This document shows positions 35,156 through 46,527 of a stretch of DNA of 64,000 bases, piece by piece (position 1 is the first letter of the stretch; every line of letters begins with the position of its first letter). The notes beneath the pieces were generated by a model that was not told where the DNA came from, searched no databases, and was given only the letters and a program-made list of their open reading frames with translations. The position numbers were made by a program, and so were the translations under genes. Source of the stretch: Helicoverpa zea (taxonomy: Eukaryota; Arthropoda; Insecta; Lepidoptera; Noctuidae); the NCBI RefSeq assembly GCF_022581195.2, contig NC_061456.1, forward strand, positions 7,070,501 to 7,134,500, in the 5' to 3' direction.

Positions 35156-36165
35156 AATGGCACCCAGGTGGTTTGTCGGCCACGGCGGGAGATCAGCCAG
35201 CTGCTCAAGACTTTTGCGCAAACACAGCGGCACTCCGACGGATTAAGGAAAGATAAGCGGAGATACCATACTGCAGGTAGGCCGCCTTCTTCTAGGTCAA
35301 ATACGAATGGTGCGCATGACCAAAATGATCAGTTATGAGTATGTAAATTAACATAGCGTTTGGGTTCTTTGGGACATCAGTCAACAATCTATAGTATTAT
35401 AAAATCAAAAAAATCTAAATCTAAATCTTTTTATTTCACATAGGCCTTTGCAGCCTCCTATGAAACGTCACATTAGTTGCACGGTTCCAAAAAGTTGGTC
35501 TCATGGAGGAGAGCCGGCAAGAAACTCCATAGACACTCTTTTTAAAAAGTAATACAGTCACAGTACAAACAGTCTAATAAATAACAATAGTAAGCTCACA
35601 AAATTATACAATGCAAGAAAGTTAAACTGTAAATCTATACAATGCAAAGGGAGAAGAAAAAGTCGTTTAATTGCCAGGGAAGCCACACATGGAGAGATGA
35701 GTTATCGCCATATAATATCTTTATCGTCAACAATGTGTTAAATTTTACAATAAGCTTTTTTAATTAGGGTGGATTTTGCAGTGTTCTAAAATTTTATATC
35801 CGTGAGATCGGTACATAAAATGGTTGGGTCTAAAGAACGCTTATAAGGGCGAAGACAGTAACGTCCCTCGTCCCCAACTCTCCCTCATTTTTTCTTAGGA
35901 GATATTCCGTTATGACTCCTCCACTAGTCATTTTGTTATCCACGGGCACTCCCTATTCCTCCAGTTTCAGAGTCCGATGAAACGGTAATGCGATGTGAAC
36001 GGACAGAGATCAGGCGCATGACCAATATGTATGTGTTCTCCGATGCACGGATATATCATTCACCAGCTTCCAGCCAGACTCCGAGCTTCTTTGTTAACTT
36101 TTTATAAACCCACAAAGCCATTTTTGCACGGGAATCAAATCCGAGACCCTACACATTGCAAATTA
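35156..36165 (-). repeat. SINE-like repeat split by a LINE 3' fragment
   Basis: Outer parts match dispersed repeats: about 35176-35245 (CGGGAGATCAGCCAGCTGCTCA) and about 36030-36150 (CTCCGATGCACGG, CACCAGCTTCCAGCCAGA, AACCCACAAAGCC) resemble 61640-61935. The segments 35270-35400 and 35836-35960 resemble 42375-42530 and 42568-42690. Between them, about 35402-35830 is a separate block beginning with AAATCT units and TTTTATTTCACATAGGCC, then GGAGAGCCGGCAAGAAACTCC, which I take to be the inverted 3' end of a LINE. On the - strand the outer repeat has a decayed tRNA B-box (about 36118-36135). Confidence 0.6.
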
Positions 36166-38285
36166 AGTTTGGTTATTGGTAATGTTAATTTAGAATTTTG
36201 ATTTAAGATAAGAGCTTAATTTAAGATACATTTTCAAATTAAGGGTTAAAGTCATCCAACAGATAATGAAACCTGACGTAGCTCAAAGCTTTAAGCGGGT
36301 TGCAAGTTAAGTATTTAAAATCTTCAACCACCACTCAAGATACCAGAAACGTCCGTTCGGTGTCTCAAGTTTACGAACTGAAGATACTCGGCACGTAACC
36401 TTACACTTGATTTTTAATAGTTAAGTACAATTTTAAAATTGGATTACGTTAAAGATGTACATGGATCAGAATGAATTTATTATATTTAGTCAATCTTTTT
36501 TTGAATCTTTGATTCAATATCTGGGAGTTCTTTGAAAAGGCTGGTACTTGTTGCGCAGTAACATAAAAAGTTCTACATCCTAGACGTCTTACACATTAAA
36601 ACAGGAAAGCTCGTTGAAATTCAAATTATTAATTTAATAAACCATTTACCAATTACTAAAGTAAACTAACCTGTATTCAATATAAAACGGAAACTGTTAG
36701 TCGTTATAATTTCAAATCAATGCAAAGTAAGTGTTTTATGAGATTATTGCCATGTATTTATCGATTAAATTATGACTTACATGACACTTTAAATATTATC
36801 GCTTTAGATTAAATCATGATTTACATTAATATATTTAAATCGGTGATAACAAAAAGCACCTGCTCGCGTCATTATACTTAAGAAAAATAATATGAAACCA
36901 GTTCAATTTGTATTGATGTCATTTTTATGGGAAAATGATTGGAATATCTAAGTACTTATCAGCCCTTTATTTAGTTTTTAAGCGAATTAACGACTAAACT
37001 AAGAATGTTAGGACTTTTAACTGCTGCAACAGAGCGAATAGTTTCAAGTTACAATAGATTTATCAAAGAATACCTTTCTAGCATCGATAGATGAAAACCT
37101 AGATTCAGAAAAGAAGGAACGTGTTCTTATATAATATAATTTACTTCAGTATATTAATTCCTGTCGGTCATTCTATTAATTATTCTAACCTTTTACTAAT
37201 TGTTCGAATTTCCAATAAGTTAATGGATAGATTTGGAACGAAATGTTTAACGACTTTGCTCTGTTGTGTTGAGGCAGTATTTTATTTTAAATAATTTTGC
37301 TAATATCCGAAATCTTGACTATAAATTACTGATAGTCACATCGTCTATTATTTATATGTATTTGTATATACTTGCTTATTTGATGTTACTGTCTTATAAT
37401 GAGACTAACTACCACCTTGTACTACCGGTTTCTTAAAACTGGTAAACTATTGTGTTCTAATGTTTTTAAGACATCTTTTTTATCGGAATTATTGCATAAA
37501 ATTATCACCGAAGAACAAGTTGTAGAGTTTACCTAATCGCCCACAAATAGATATACAATATTCGTTATGGGTAACGATTTTTTGTGGGTTTTTTTGTCAT
37601 CAGAGCATGGGTATTAGATTACTCGTTTATCGGTGAACAAGTTTTTTAACTGGTTCGTATTTATGTATCACTAAACCACTTGGTTAATACGGTTACATGA
37701 CATCCGATGAACAAACTATTGTTTACAACAGCATCGAGATCAGGTATTTTGTAAGGATTGGTCTGGAGGAAAAACACCGTGAGAATAGTCCATGTAGATT
37801 TGGCACAACTATGGAAAAATGGGGACTAAGTGTTAAAGCTGTGTTTTATGTTTTCAGGCTGATTTTAGTTCAATGGGTAACAATCATTATACGTTTTAGT
37901 TATAAAAAAAGAAAACTAAATATGACATCTGAATAATTTTAAACATTTTCCGGCTAGAAAGTTTTGGAATCTCTTTGCTTTAACTATGTGCTAATCAACG
38001 TCCAAGAAGTAAAATGCAATGTGTTAAAACATTTATTCTAAAGGTCCTAAAATACCTAGAAAATGAAAGTTCATTTTTGTGAATTTTTAGTCTCGATGTT
38101 ATGGTTTAATTGTTGACAGTCATATCAACTCCTAAGGCAACGATCAACTGAGGGCCGATTAAACATGGTGCTGCAAATATCACGCAAGAGCTTTGACTAC
38201 AGAAGGCACGCACATATTTTGTCGAATTTATTCTGACGTGCCAAATGGTGCAATACCATCCAGAGGTGGTAGGCGGCATAGTGAC
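36165..38285. other. Spacer upstream of gene 8
   Basis: About 2.1 kb of AT-rich DNA. No gene or repeat family recognised. The open frame at 37697-37936 lacks any known motif. Confidence 0.4.
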
Positions 38286-38292
38286 CCGTCCG

Positions 38293-38300
38293 TATATATA
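38293..38300 (+). promoter_or_regulatory. TATA box of gene 8
   Basis: TATATATA lies 59 nt before the start of the first coding exon (38359 minus 38300), similar to the distance in genes 1-4. The initiator is not clear. Confidence 0.55.
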
Positions 38301-38358
38301 CCGATAACACTGTTAGATCAACATTGTCTAGTGCCTTCACCGACAAACAAACACAAAC

Positions 38359-38930
38359 ATGAAAACCATTGTAAGTGTTGTGATAGTGCATTCATTTATT
38401 GGATACTCGAAAAAAGTGTCTCGTGATAGTGTTGTGTGGAAAGTACCTAACTGGAATTTCCAGAAAGAACTTTCTCCATTAACGTGTTATTAAAACCACC
38501 CCTAAAAGTTAAGCGCAGTGTTCAAATCTAAATATTAATTACGATTAACTTGTTCTAGGTCTTCCTCGGTTTCTTGGCGGTCGCCCTCGCTGCGCCTCAA
38601 GCCCTTACTGAACCCATCCCCATCGTGAAGCAAGTGAGCGAAATCAACCCCGACGGCTCCTACTCATGGGCATATGAAACCGGCAACGGTATTAATGCCA
38701 ACGAGAATGGAGCCCTGAAGAACATCGGCGCTGAGGAGCCCGCTCTCCAGGTGGAAGGCCAGTTCTCATACCCCAGCGAGGAAGGTGGCAACATCCAGCT
38801 CTCCTACATCGCCAACGAAAATGGATTCCAGCCCCAAGGTGCCCACCTCCCCACCCCTCCTCCGATCCCAGAGGCCATCCAGCGCGCCCTCGCCTACCTC
38901 GCCACCGCTCCCCCACAGGCTGAGAACTAA
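38359..38930 (+). CDS. RR-1 cuticle protein (gene 8)
   Basis: Two-exon gene of 127 aa (38359-38370 and 38559-38930). Exon 1 encodes MKTI before GTAAGT. Signal peptide MKTIVFLGFLAVALA, then APQALTEPIPIVKQ. The RR-1 domain, about residues 35-103, reads PDGSYSWAYETGNGIN, VEGQFSYPSEEGGN, YIANENGFQPQGAHLPTPPP. Note Asn instead of Asp in the usual ADENG core. C-terminal IPEAIQRALAYLATAPPQ is shared with genes 6 and 7. It lacks the phase-2 intron in the domain, like gene 7. The 5' ATG exon, acceptor TTCTAG and coding frame join without a break. Predicted secreted chitin-binding protein; probably a paralog of gene 7 despite 10 kb of separating, transposon-filled DNA. Confidence 0.93.
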
Positions 38931-39119
38931 TTCATGTTTGGAAAATAGGTTAAGCACTATTCAATGTAATTTAAATTATCAAGTATCCCTTAATAATGCA
39001 ATAGACTAGCTCTATTGCTTTATTAATGTTTACTTACACGCCTATTAGAAATTCTATTTTATATCTTTGTATTTTGTACATAAACTGCTCTTATGTAAAT
39101 ATAAAATTTAAACGTTATT

Positions 39120-41288
39120 TAACGTATTTTTCTTTACCTTTTTGGATATAAACATTATGAATTCTGCCACTGATTGAAAGCACTAAGCAACCACTAAACT
39201 TTACCTACATACTTAATACAGTTCCCTGAAAAATATTTCGGTGATTGATAAAGTAAACTGACCTTATCTAACAACAACAAGAAAATCCAGTAATTCGAAG
39301 ACACACATAACAAGTTTTTTACTATTGTAATTCTAAGTTCAACAAAGCGTCAAGTAATAAAGCGTCAGTTACAACTACTCGAGATAAGCAGTAAACCATT
39401 TGATTATACTCACTGAAGTACTCAACTATTGTCCTATAAGTGTCAAAGGGACAATCTATAATTAGTTGTGGCTGCAGTAATCAACGTGATAATTAACATT
39501 CAAATGTTGACTTCTGACCTATAGAAAGGTTAAGGAGATAGTGATAAAACATTGTATTATGATTACAAAGAGCCCTAACTGCGTCAGTAACCCTGAGAGT
39601 TTTGACATCGTGTTGTATCAATAAACTTATAATTAAGTTTTAACTGCGACTAACGCGTTTTGAAATGTTATTAGGCAATATTACGGCGGATAATATATAC
39701 TAATTACAATATTAAACGTGCGCCTGTGATGTGCGTAGTTTAAAGGGTACTTAATTTTTGAATTTGCGAAATAGTTGCCATTAAATTGTCGGCGCCGTTA
39801 TCTAATAATTATTGGATAACGATTAAAGATACGTTACGCACGTCCTATGTAGGTAAACGATTTGTAGTTCAGTCAAACTGAATTTCAAAAACTCCATGGA
39901 AATCTTTGACGACAAACACACCTTACTGTATTTCGTTATTAGTATTTATAGAATAGTGATGAAATTAAACAAATATGTAAAGTTTACACCATCAAAAATA
40001 ACTTGATAATAAATGTAAATAAATATGCGTTGAGGAATAGTCAAGGATGCGACCTTAATTTTTTCACGGATTTTATTATTGATTCTTAAAGAAAGTAAGT
40101 TTTGTTGTTTGACGAGTTTAACAATTTTAATTGGAATTCCACAAGCCGTTTAATTTTGCGTGAGAATGTAAATGTAATAATCTTTCGTCCAGAAAATATT
40201 TTACAGAACTTTAACTCTGTAATTGATTTTCATTAGTCTTCCATGACTACTTGAACTTTAAATTCCTGAAGGTTTTTGCTGAAAGGCCTGTTAGAAAAGC
40301 GATTGGTGACATATATAGGTGTGTATATATGTATGTAGAACCTCTTTAGAACCTTCAGCTTCACGGTTCCTAACTATGAAAGCGAAATGCATGGCAGTAT
40401 AATTCTCATTTCCATGCCTTGGTCGAAAAACATTTATACCTACTATGTTGTCCACTACCTTCCATGTTCTACTCTATTATTTATTAAAATAAGAGAGGCT
40501 TTCAGTGGCACTATCTTTTTACATATATACCTACATATTATACGGTAATATAAACAGCATATTAATTGATTTTTATCAGCTCCATCTAGCGATAGACAAC
40601 AGAACAGTCTAGTGTATGAATTGATTTAAATTTTAAAGATCGATCTCATCTCACCTTTGTCATTTAAGGTTCGCCACTGGATATTCATTCTAATATTAAA
40701 GGCAATATGAAGATGGCGTTGATTTAAATTTAAATATTTAATATCTTCACTATTCTATATTCTATTTGTAGTATCATAGCATGCAGATATCACCTTTATT
40801 TGTCAAAGGGATTTTTATCTAAGTACTGTCAGCATGTCTTCTCAAAGGATGACTCAACAGTTTATAGGCGTCAATCATTGTATTCATTGTAAAAGGCAAA
40901 GAGAAAACGACTTCTACTAGTTATTGTGTAGTTGTTTCGTAACATGTCTATATTTCATATTACATGTCTATCGATCCTCGTATTATTTATATGATTATAG
41001 CTTTCTATTAAGCTTACAACAATCTTTTGAATTCATCTACAGTAAAATAACAGTTTTCTAGTTATGTAGTCATATACATACTATGTATATACCACCTGAT
41101 ATTTCTTTAAACGCCCAGGGTTGAATATGACATTTAAAAAATAATTAATTTCTTTTTCATCCTAAGTTTCATTCAAATTAATTTTAGAACAATAACGCCA
41201 TATTGCCAAACTGTAACAGCTAGTCTTCTTTAATTAAAGGCCATTGGTTCTTCGTACCCGCGAACTGCAAACTAAACAGTCGACCGAC
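39120..41288. other. Spacer downstream of gene 8
   Basis: About 2.2 kb AT-rich. No gene, RNA or repeat family recognised. Confidence 0.4.
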
Positions 41289-42001
41289 ATTTGATCCGGG
41301 TGTACTATGCCAAATCGAATAACAAATAATCGAATATCAATTTATCGACCACTATAAATCGAAATTCTAAATACTCGAACATTCATAATACTTATCGAAT
41401 GGTTATTAAATCGAACATTCAATACATCGCGCAGTCTATACATCGAGTGTTCAAAATATCGAATGTTCGTTTGATCGAGCGTTAAATGCAAAACATATTC
41501 ATCCTATCGAAAAATCCTTATTTTTTATGAATACAAGAAAAACTCAAAATTTACTAATAAATCACATTTTAATCTTTAATTCTTATCTTTTAAAGGTACA
41601 TTTTAAAATTTTGTGTGAATTGAAAAGGCAAACGCGGAATTGGGAAGACCTACTTTACAAAAAAGAGGCAAAAGGGATGATAATGCGATAGAAAAAATGT
41701 TAAATAATAATAAAAACTACATTAAAATATGATTTATTCATAAATGTTGAGTTTTTCTTGTATTCATAAAAAATATAAATTTTTCGATAGGATGAATATA
41801 CGATGCATTTAACGCTCGATCAAACGAACATTCGATATTTTGAACACTCGATGTATAGACTGCGCGATGTATTGAATGTTCGATTTAATAACCATTCGAT
41901 ATTATGAATGTTCGAGTATTTAGAATTTCGATTTATAGTGGTCGATCAATTGATATTCGATTATTTGTTATTCGATTTGGCATAGTACACCCATTTGATC
42001 C
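41289..42001. mobile_element. Foldback element with about 270-bp inverted repeats
   Basis: The element at 41298-41992 (695 bp) starts GGGTGTACTATGCC and ends GGCATAGTACACCC. The inverted arms span about 41298-41574 and 41721-41992, nearly identical apart from a 4-nt gap and scattered substitutions. A perfect 9-bp direct duplication, ATTTGATCC, flanks it (41289-41297 and 41993-42001). Each arm holds a dense series of TCGA-containing motifs (about a dozen in the first 170 bp). There is no meaningful coding frame. Long inverted repeats and 9-bp duplications fit Mutator-like or foldback elements. Confidence 0.9.
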
Positions 42002-42364
42002 GATGGTGGGCAAACATTTTTTTCGAGAAAATCTAGACTCACATCAAAGTTTTCAGTCGATCCGATACAGCAAAATACTAGATCTTTGTAGTATGAGCAC
42101 GACCTTCCATCTTCATACTAATTTATAAACCCAAACAAGCTATCGGCCGACTAAAAGTTTGCATTGTATGGGTACTCAAAGAGCGATACCAATTGGCGAC
42201 GGTAACCGTACTATTAGAGATACCATACAATTACGTGTTTAACCCACCACATATCAACGCGTAGCTTCGAGCATTATTACAAAGCGGAGGCGTTTGTACT
42301 GATCACCTAGAAAGGTAAAAGGTTAAGTGTGGTAATTATCTATTATTACGGAGTAAAAAAAGAC

Positions 42365-42720
42365 GAGTGAAGATGCCATAATTCAGGTAGGTTAGGCGCT
42401 TTCATCTAGGTCAAATCCGTACGGTGGACATGACCAAAACGAGTTACGAGTGAACTAACGACGCGTCCCGGACGCGTAGTTGGTTCACTCGTTCATTAAG
42501 ACATCTGTCAATAATTTTTGATATTACAAAAAATGATGAAAAGAAAAAGAAGAAAGTATGTAAGGCATGTAAGGGCGAAAATAGTAGCGTTCCTCGTCCC
42601 CCGCTCACCCGCATTTTGACGCGCTACTTTCTTAGGCCATTTTCCTTTATGGCACCTCCATTAGTGATTTAGTTCTCCATGTCTATTAATAACAGTGGGG
42701 AGGAGGGGGGAGGGGAGCAC
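42365..42720. repeat. Dispersed repeat, second copy
   Basis: Matches 35262-35400 and 35836-35960, for example TCTAGGTCAAAT, CATGACCAAAA, AAGGGCGAA, CCTCGTCCCC and TTCTTAGG. In this copy there is no LINE fragment in the middle, which shows the other copy was interrupted. A near-perfect palindrome lies at 42447-42491. Confidence 0.65.
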
Positions 42721-42999
42721 GTCGGATTCGTCTGCTGGCTTCCAGGTCAAGGTGCGGTTCATGTCTCATGTACTGCATTCTTGCATTTCCGTTGTATTTC
42801 CTGGAAGTGTCGCGAACTTTCTCGACGGTGGAATGACTCAGGCAGTGATGTGGATGAAGGTACTTTATGATGCGTAGGCAAAGATGTTACTGATACCATC
42901 GTACTTTAAGTGACTGTGTTAAGGATGTGTTGTTTGATTTCCTTGATGCGCACGTAGAGAGGATTATATAGGTTCTTCTATACTAATATACCTAATGAT

Positions 43000-43185
43000 G
43001 ATATTTTTTTTTGTTTCTACCCCAAAGATTCCGAAACTACTTCACCGATTTGAAAAATTCTTCGACTGTTGAAAAGCTACACTCTTCCTATATTTTATCC
43101 CGCTACGCTTAGTTCCAACGGTCGGTGCCGGTAGTAGCTCCCTCGGAACGTGGGTGAAACCGCGGGAAAACGGCTAGTAGGTTCA
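43000..43185 (-). repeat. RTE-type LINE tail, inverted
   Basis: On the - strand it reads CTACTAGCCGTTTTCCCGCGG, TTTCACCCACGTTCCGAGGG, then ATAAAATATAGG and AATCGGTGAAGTAGTTTCGG. This is the usual order for short 3' tails of RTE-type LINEs in moths. No coding sequence. Confidence 0.6.
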
Positions 43186-46100
43186 TAAATATAACGTATG
43201 AATATTTTTCCTACTCTTCAGATCCATTTTTGGTCATGAGATAAGACGAGTAATAAATTAATTTTTATATCAGTAGAACACTTTTGGTGAACTTTGTTTT
43301 TTTTTATTTTCATTAGTGTTCAGACACTTTTATGGTAATAATATAAGGATATTAATTTTAGTAAATTATACTAGTTTAATTTATTCAAATATTCAATTTG
43401 ATGTACCACAAACATATATTTCAACAGATTATTAGACGACTGGAATAATCGTGATTCTTTAATGAGGATATTCACCCCTGAAACTTGTTGAACAAAGGTT
43501 AATATCAAAAATAAATTATTTAATAATAGTTAAAAGTTATGATGTGTCAGCAACTATATCAGACGTTGTTATACATACCTTTATTGTAAAAATGCTGTGT
43601 CACTATAAAAACAACCAAGCCTGTCCTCCTAAGTGTACCTAATTGAATTTAGAGTAGATAAACCATACCTACTAATTATTACAGTAAATCGTACGTAATA
43701 CACGTAATTTAAAAGGAATGTAGGCATAGCTACTATGTATACCTTTTGTATTTTTCTCGATTATGTAATACGTATCAAACTGTTGCAGTGTCTATGTAAT
43801 TCCTACTTCATCCAGTCACACTGAATAAAGCACACGTAAACTTAAAGCCAGAAAATATCAATTAACTTCAAGGCAACAACCAGCAATGACAAGGGTGCTA
43901 ATGGATAGAATTTGCACAGTGCAAACATTCACATCTTTGTGTGTAATAAAAGTATTGCGTGATTTGTGGGCTGCAGATGGCATGGGTCAGTCGTGGTGAC
44001 CCGAGGTGGTGGTAATAATACTCGTTGACATTTAGAAGATTCAAACTAGTTTTGTAGAGGCCCTCGTTCGATCTGTGCGTTCGGATGCCACGTTTCCAGA
44101 GTGTGGCGTGTTATCTACAAGGTTAACTAGGATCCATCTAATTTATAGCTTATCTAATTCACACATCTATAGTGGGTGTGGTATCCCACGTGAAAATTTT
44201 TAATTGGTAACTAATTTGAACAAAGAAAATAATAATATTCACAATTCGTTACATTTCCTTACAAATAAATTAAATTTTTGATTAATAAGTTAGTATTCTA
44301 CTACACAATAATCTTGGGTCAAGTAAACAACAACATTTTAATTCAAGGCCTTACTTTAAGGATGTACAAAAACAATTGAATATGTAAATAGATTTTATTC
44401 AAACATGAGTGGATCCGTATGAAGATCCAACAGTTGACATAAAACACAATGCCTTATTTACCTACATTTATTTTAGTCTAGGCATTACGTAGGTAGCAAT
44501 GGAATGCAATATTAATATGATGCAAAACATACTTAAGTACGTCGGTAAACTATTTGTGTAAATCATTATACGTTTTTCTTCTTTTCTTTAGTTTAGGAAA
44601 CAAATAGGGAAATAAATCTTTTAATTCATATTCTACAAGAAGCTATGCATAAAGACTACTAGGTATGACACTAGTTAAAAAAAAATAATAAGTATGACAC
44701 TAGTTTAAATATCATGTTCCTCTTGGAAATCCAAAAACCTCCTTTGTTAAAAGGACCGTATGAGGTGAGGTGAGATGTGATGTGATATTTGAGTCAGTCA
44801 GATCTTTACTTTATTTATTTTAATCTTTATCTTTATTTTAATAAGCGTTAGGTACCTACTCGTACATTGTATTTTACATGAATATTGTTGTAAATTAATA
44901 TTATTTTTTAAGCATACCAATAACTACTTATAAGAACATGTATGTAGATGGAACTTCTGCTACGGAAGCTACCTATGTCACCTTGTCGTTTTAAAGCACC
45001 ATTTTAAAGCATAACGACTGTAAATGAAATATGAGTAATAAAGGACATACACATTGAAACAATAGGAATTTCAAAGGAAAGGACTCATTAAACTCAACTG
45101 AATTCGCGGATTATTTTTCAAGACAAGTAGTTTATACCTACCTATTGGCACCAAACATGCTAAAATAATTTGAACTATTTTTTATTTATATAAAAAAAGA
45201 ATCAGTAAAATCATTACCTATGACTCTGTTGCTTGCAAACATCTTTAATTGGCTTGAAGGAGTAATTTTGTTTTTGCTTTAAAACAATGTTCCTAAAACA
45301 AAAGAATCACCAAATCAACTGCCGGAAAAATGTAAAAGACAGACAGCCGCATCGCTTGCTTTGCATTTTCAATATGCACGTTGTGTGAAGTCTAAAGTCG
45401 TAAATAAAGGTTAAAAAAATAAAATGTTTAAACTAGCTTCCGCCAGCGGTTTCATCTACGACCCGTGATAACTTCTTCTCGCACAGCTAAATAGGGGCAA
45501 TATACATGTAGTCTTCCTAAAAAGTAGGCACACCAACAATAAAAAAAATCAGGCCAGTATTTGATGAATTAGCGCTCAACAAACAAACAAACAAAACTCT
45601 TCAGCTTTATAATGTAATATAGATAAGTATGCACAATGCAGAACATAATAGCATGCAACTCTACTGTATGCTACTGCCGTGCGGTAGTGATCTATCTCGC
45701 TGTCACCATAAAAAGTTCCAGGGATCTTCTAACTAAAAGACCATTGCTATGTACTAGTAGATAAGTACCATTGCTTGCTGTTTTCTACTGTACTTAATAC
45801 TGACTGCACCTAGATAAATATTTATGTATTTTCAACCATATGTACATTTTACTTTAAAAAACTATTCTATTAACTAAACTAAAAAACTAAAACTAAAAGG
45901 CATCAAAAAATTCATCCCCATCGCTGTCGGCTGGTAGCGTGCTCAAAAAGCTGGCAGCATTACCTAAGCATCGATAAATATGTTTTTTTTTTTTATATGA
46001 GACCTATAGCCGTCTACAGAATGCATTACATAATGAGGGTCCATACTTTTCCTTATCTCATTTGCATCTCAACCCACAAACAATTGTACTTGGAAAATTA

Positions 46101-46456
46101 GTTAAGACGTGTTACAATAGCTGTATCCCTCACCATCGGTACAGTTTCAAATAAACGTTACTCATGCAAAAAGTTACCGCTGGGTATAGGTGGCAGGCAG
46201 TAAATCTTTATTTTAACCTTAATTATCACTAACTTATATTTTAACATCATACAGAACCACTAACTTAGCATAAAATATGCGAAGGTAATATTGTTTGGTT
46301 ATTAAATAATTGTCTCCTATATTTAAACGATTTGATAATAGATCCAGTCTTAATGATATTCCGGTTGACATCGAGAAATTTATGTATAATCCAAGGTTAC
46401 TCTCGCGTGTCAATACCCTTAGAAGCTAGGCGCGGTTTTTTGTGAACCTCTATTTT

Positions 46457-46465
46457 TATATAAAA
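46457..46465 (+). promoter_or_regulatory. TATA box of gene 9
   Basis: TATATAAAA followed by GG, 63 nt before the start codon at 46528, a spacing like that of the other genes in the array. Confidence 0.6.
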
Positions 46466-46527
46466 GGATAAAATTTTTATGGGAAGGTACCTGTTTGTTT
46501 CTGACATTCGTACAGATCTCAGCAAAA

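Larger units (their letters stand above)
42002..46440. other. Repeat-bearing spacer between foldback element and gene 9
   Basis: No gene seen in 4.4 kb. It contains a dispersed repeat at about 42365-42720, an inverted RTE-type tail at about 43000-43185, and an RTE-type tail piece at about 45425-45530. There are also two 14-bp copies of GTATGACACTAGTT (44663-44676 and 44692-44705) and a short GTGAG/GTGAT run near 44760-44790. The open frames at 42679-42877 lie in the dispersed repeat. Confidence 0.45.

Noticed and set aside
41298..41992. Regular short TCGA-bearing motifs that at first suggest a CRISPR-like or satellite array
   Set aside because: Spacing and units are irregular, and the whole is symmetric about a centre with a 9-bp target duplication, so it is an inverted-repeat transposon.
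42679..42877. Two overlapping + strand frames of about 60 codons
   Set aside because: They fall in a dispersed repeat, share no motif with known proteins and shift against each other.
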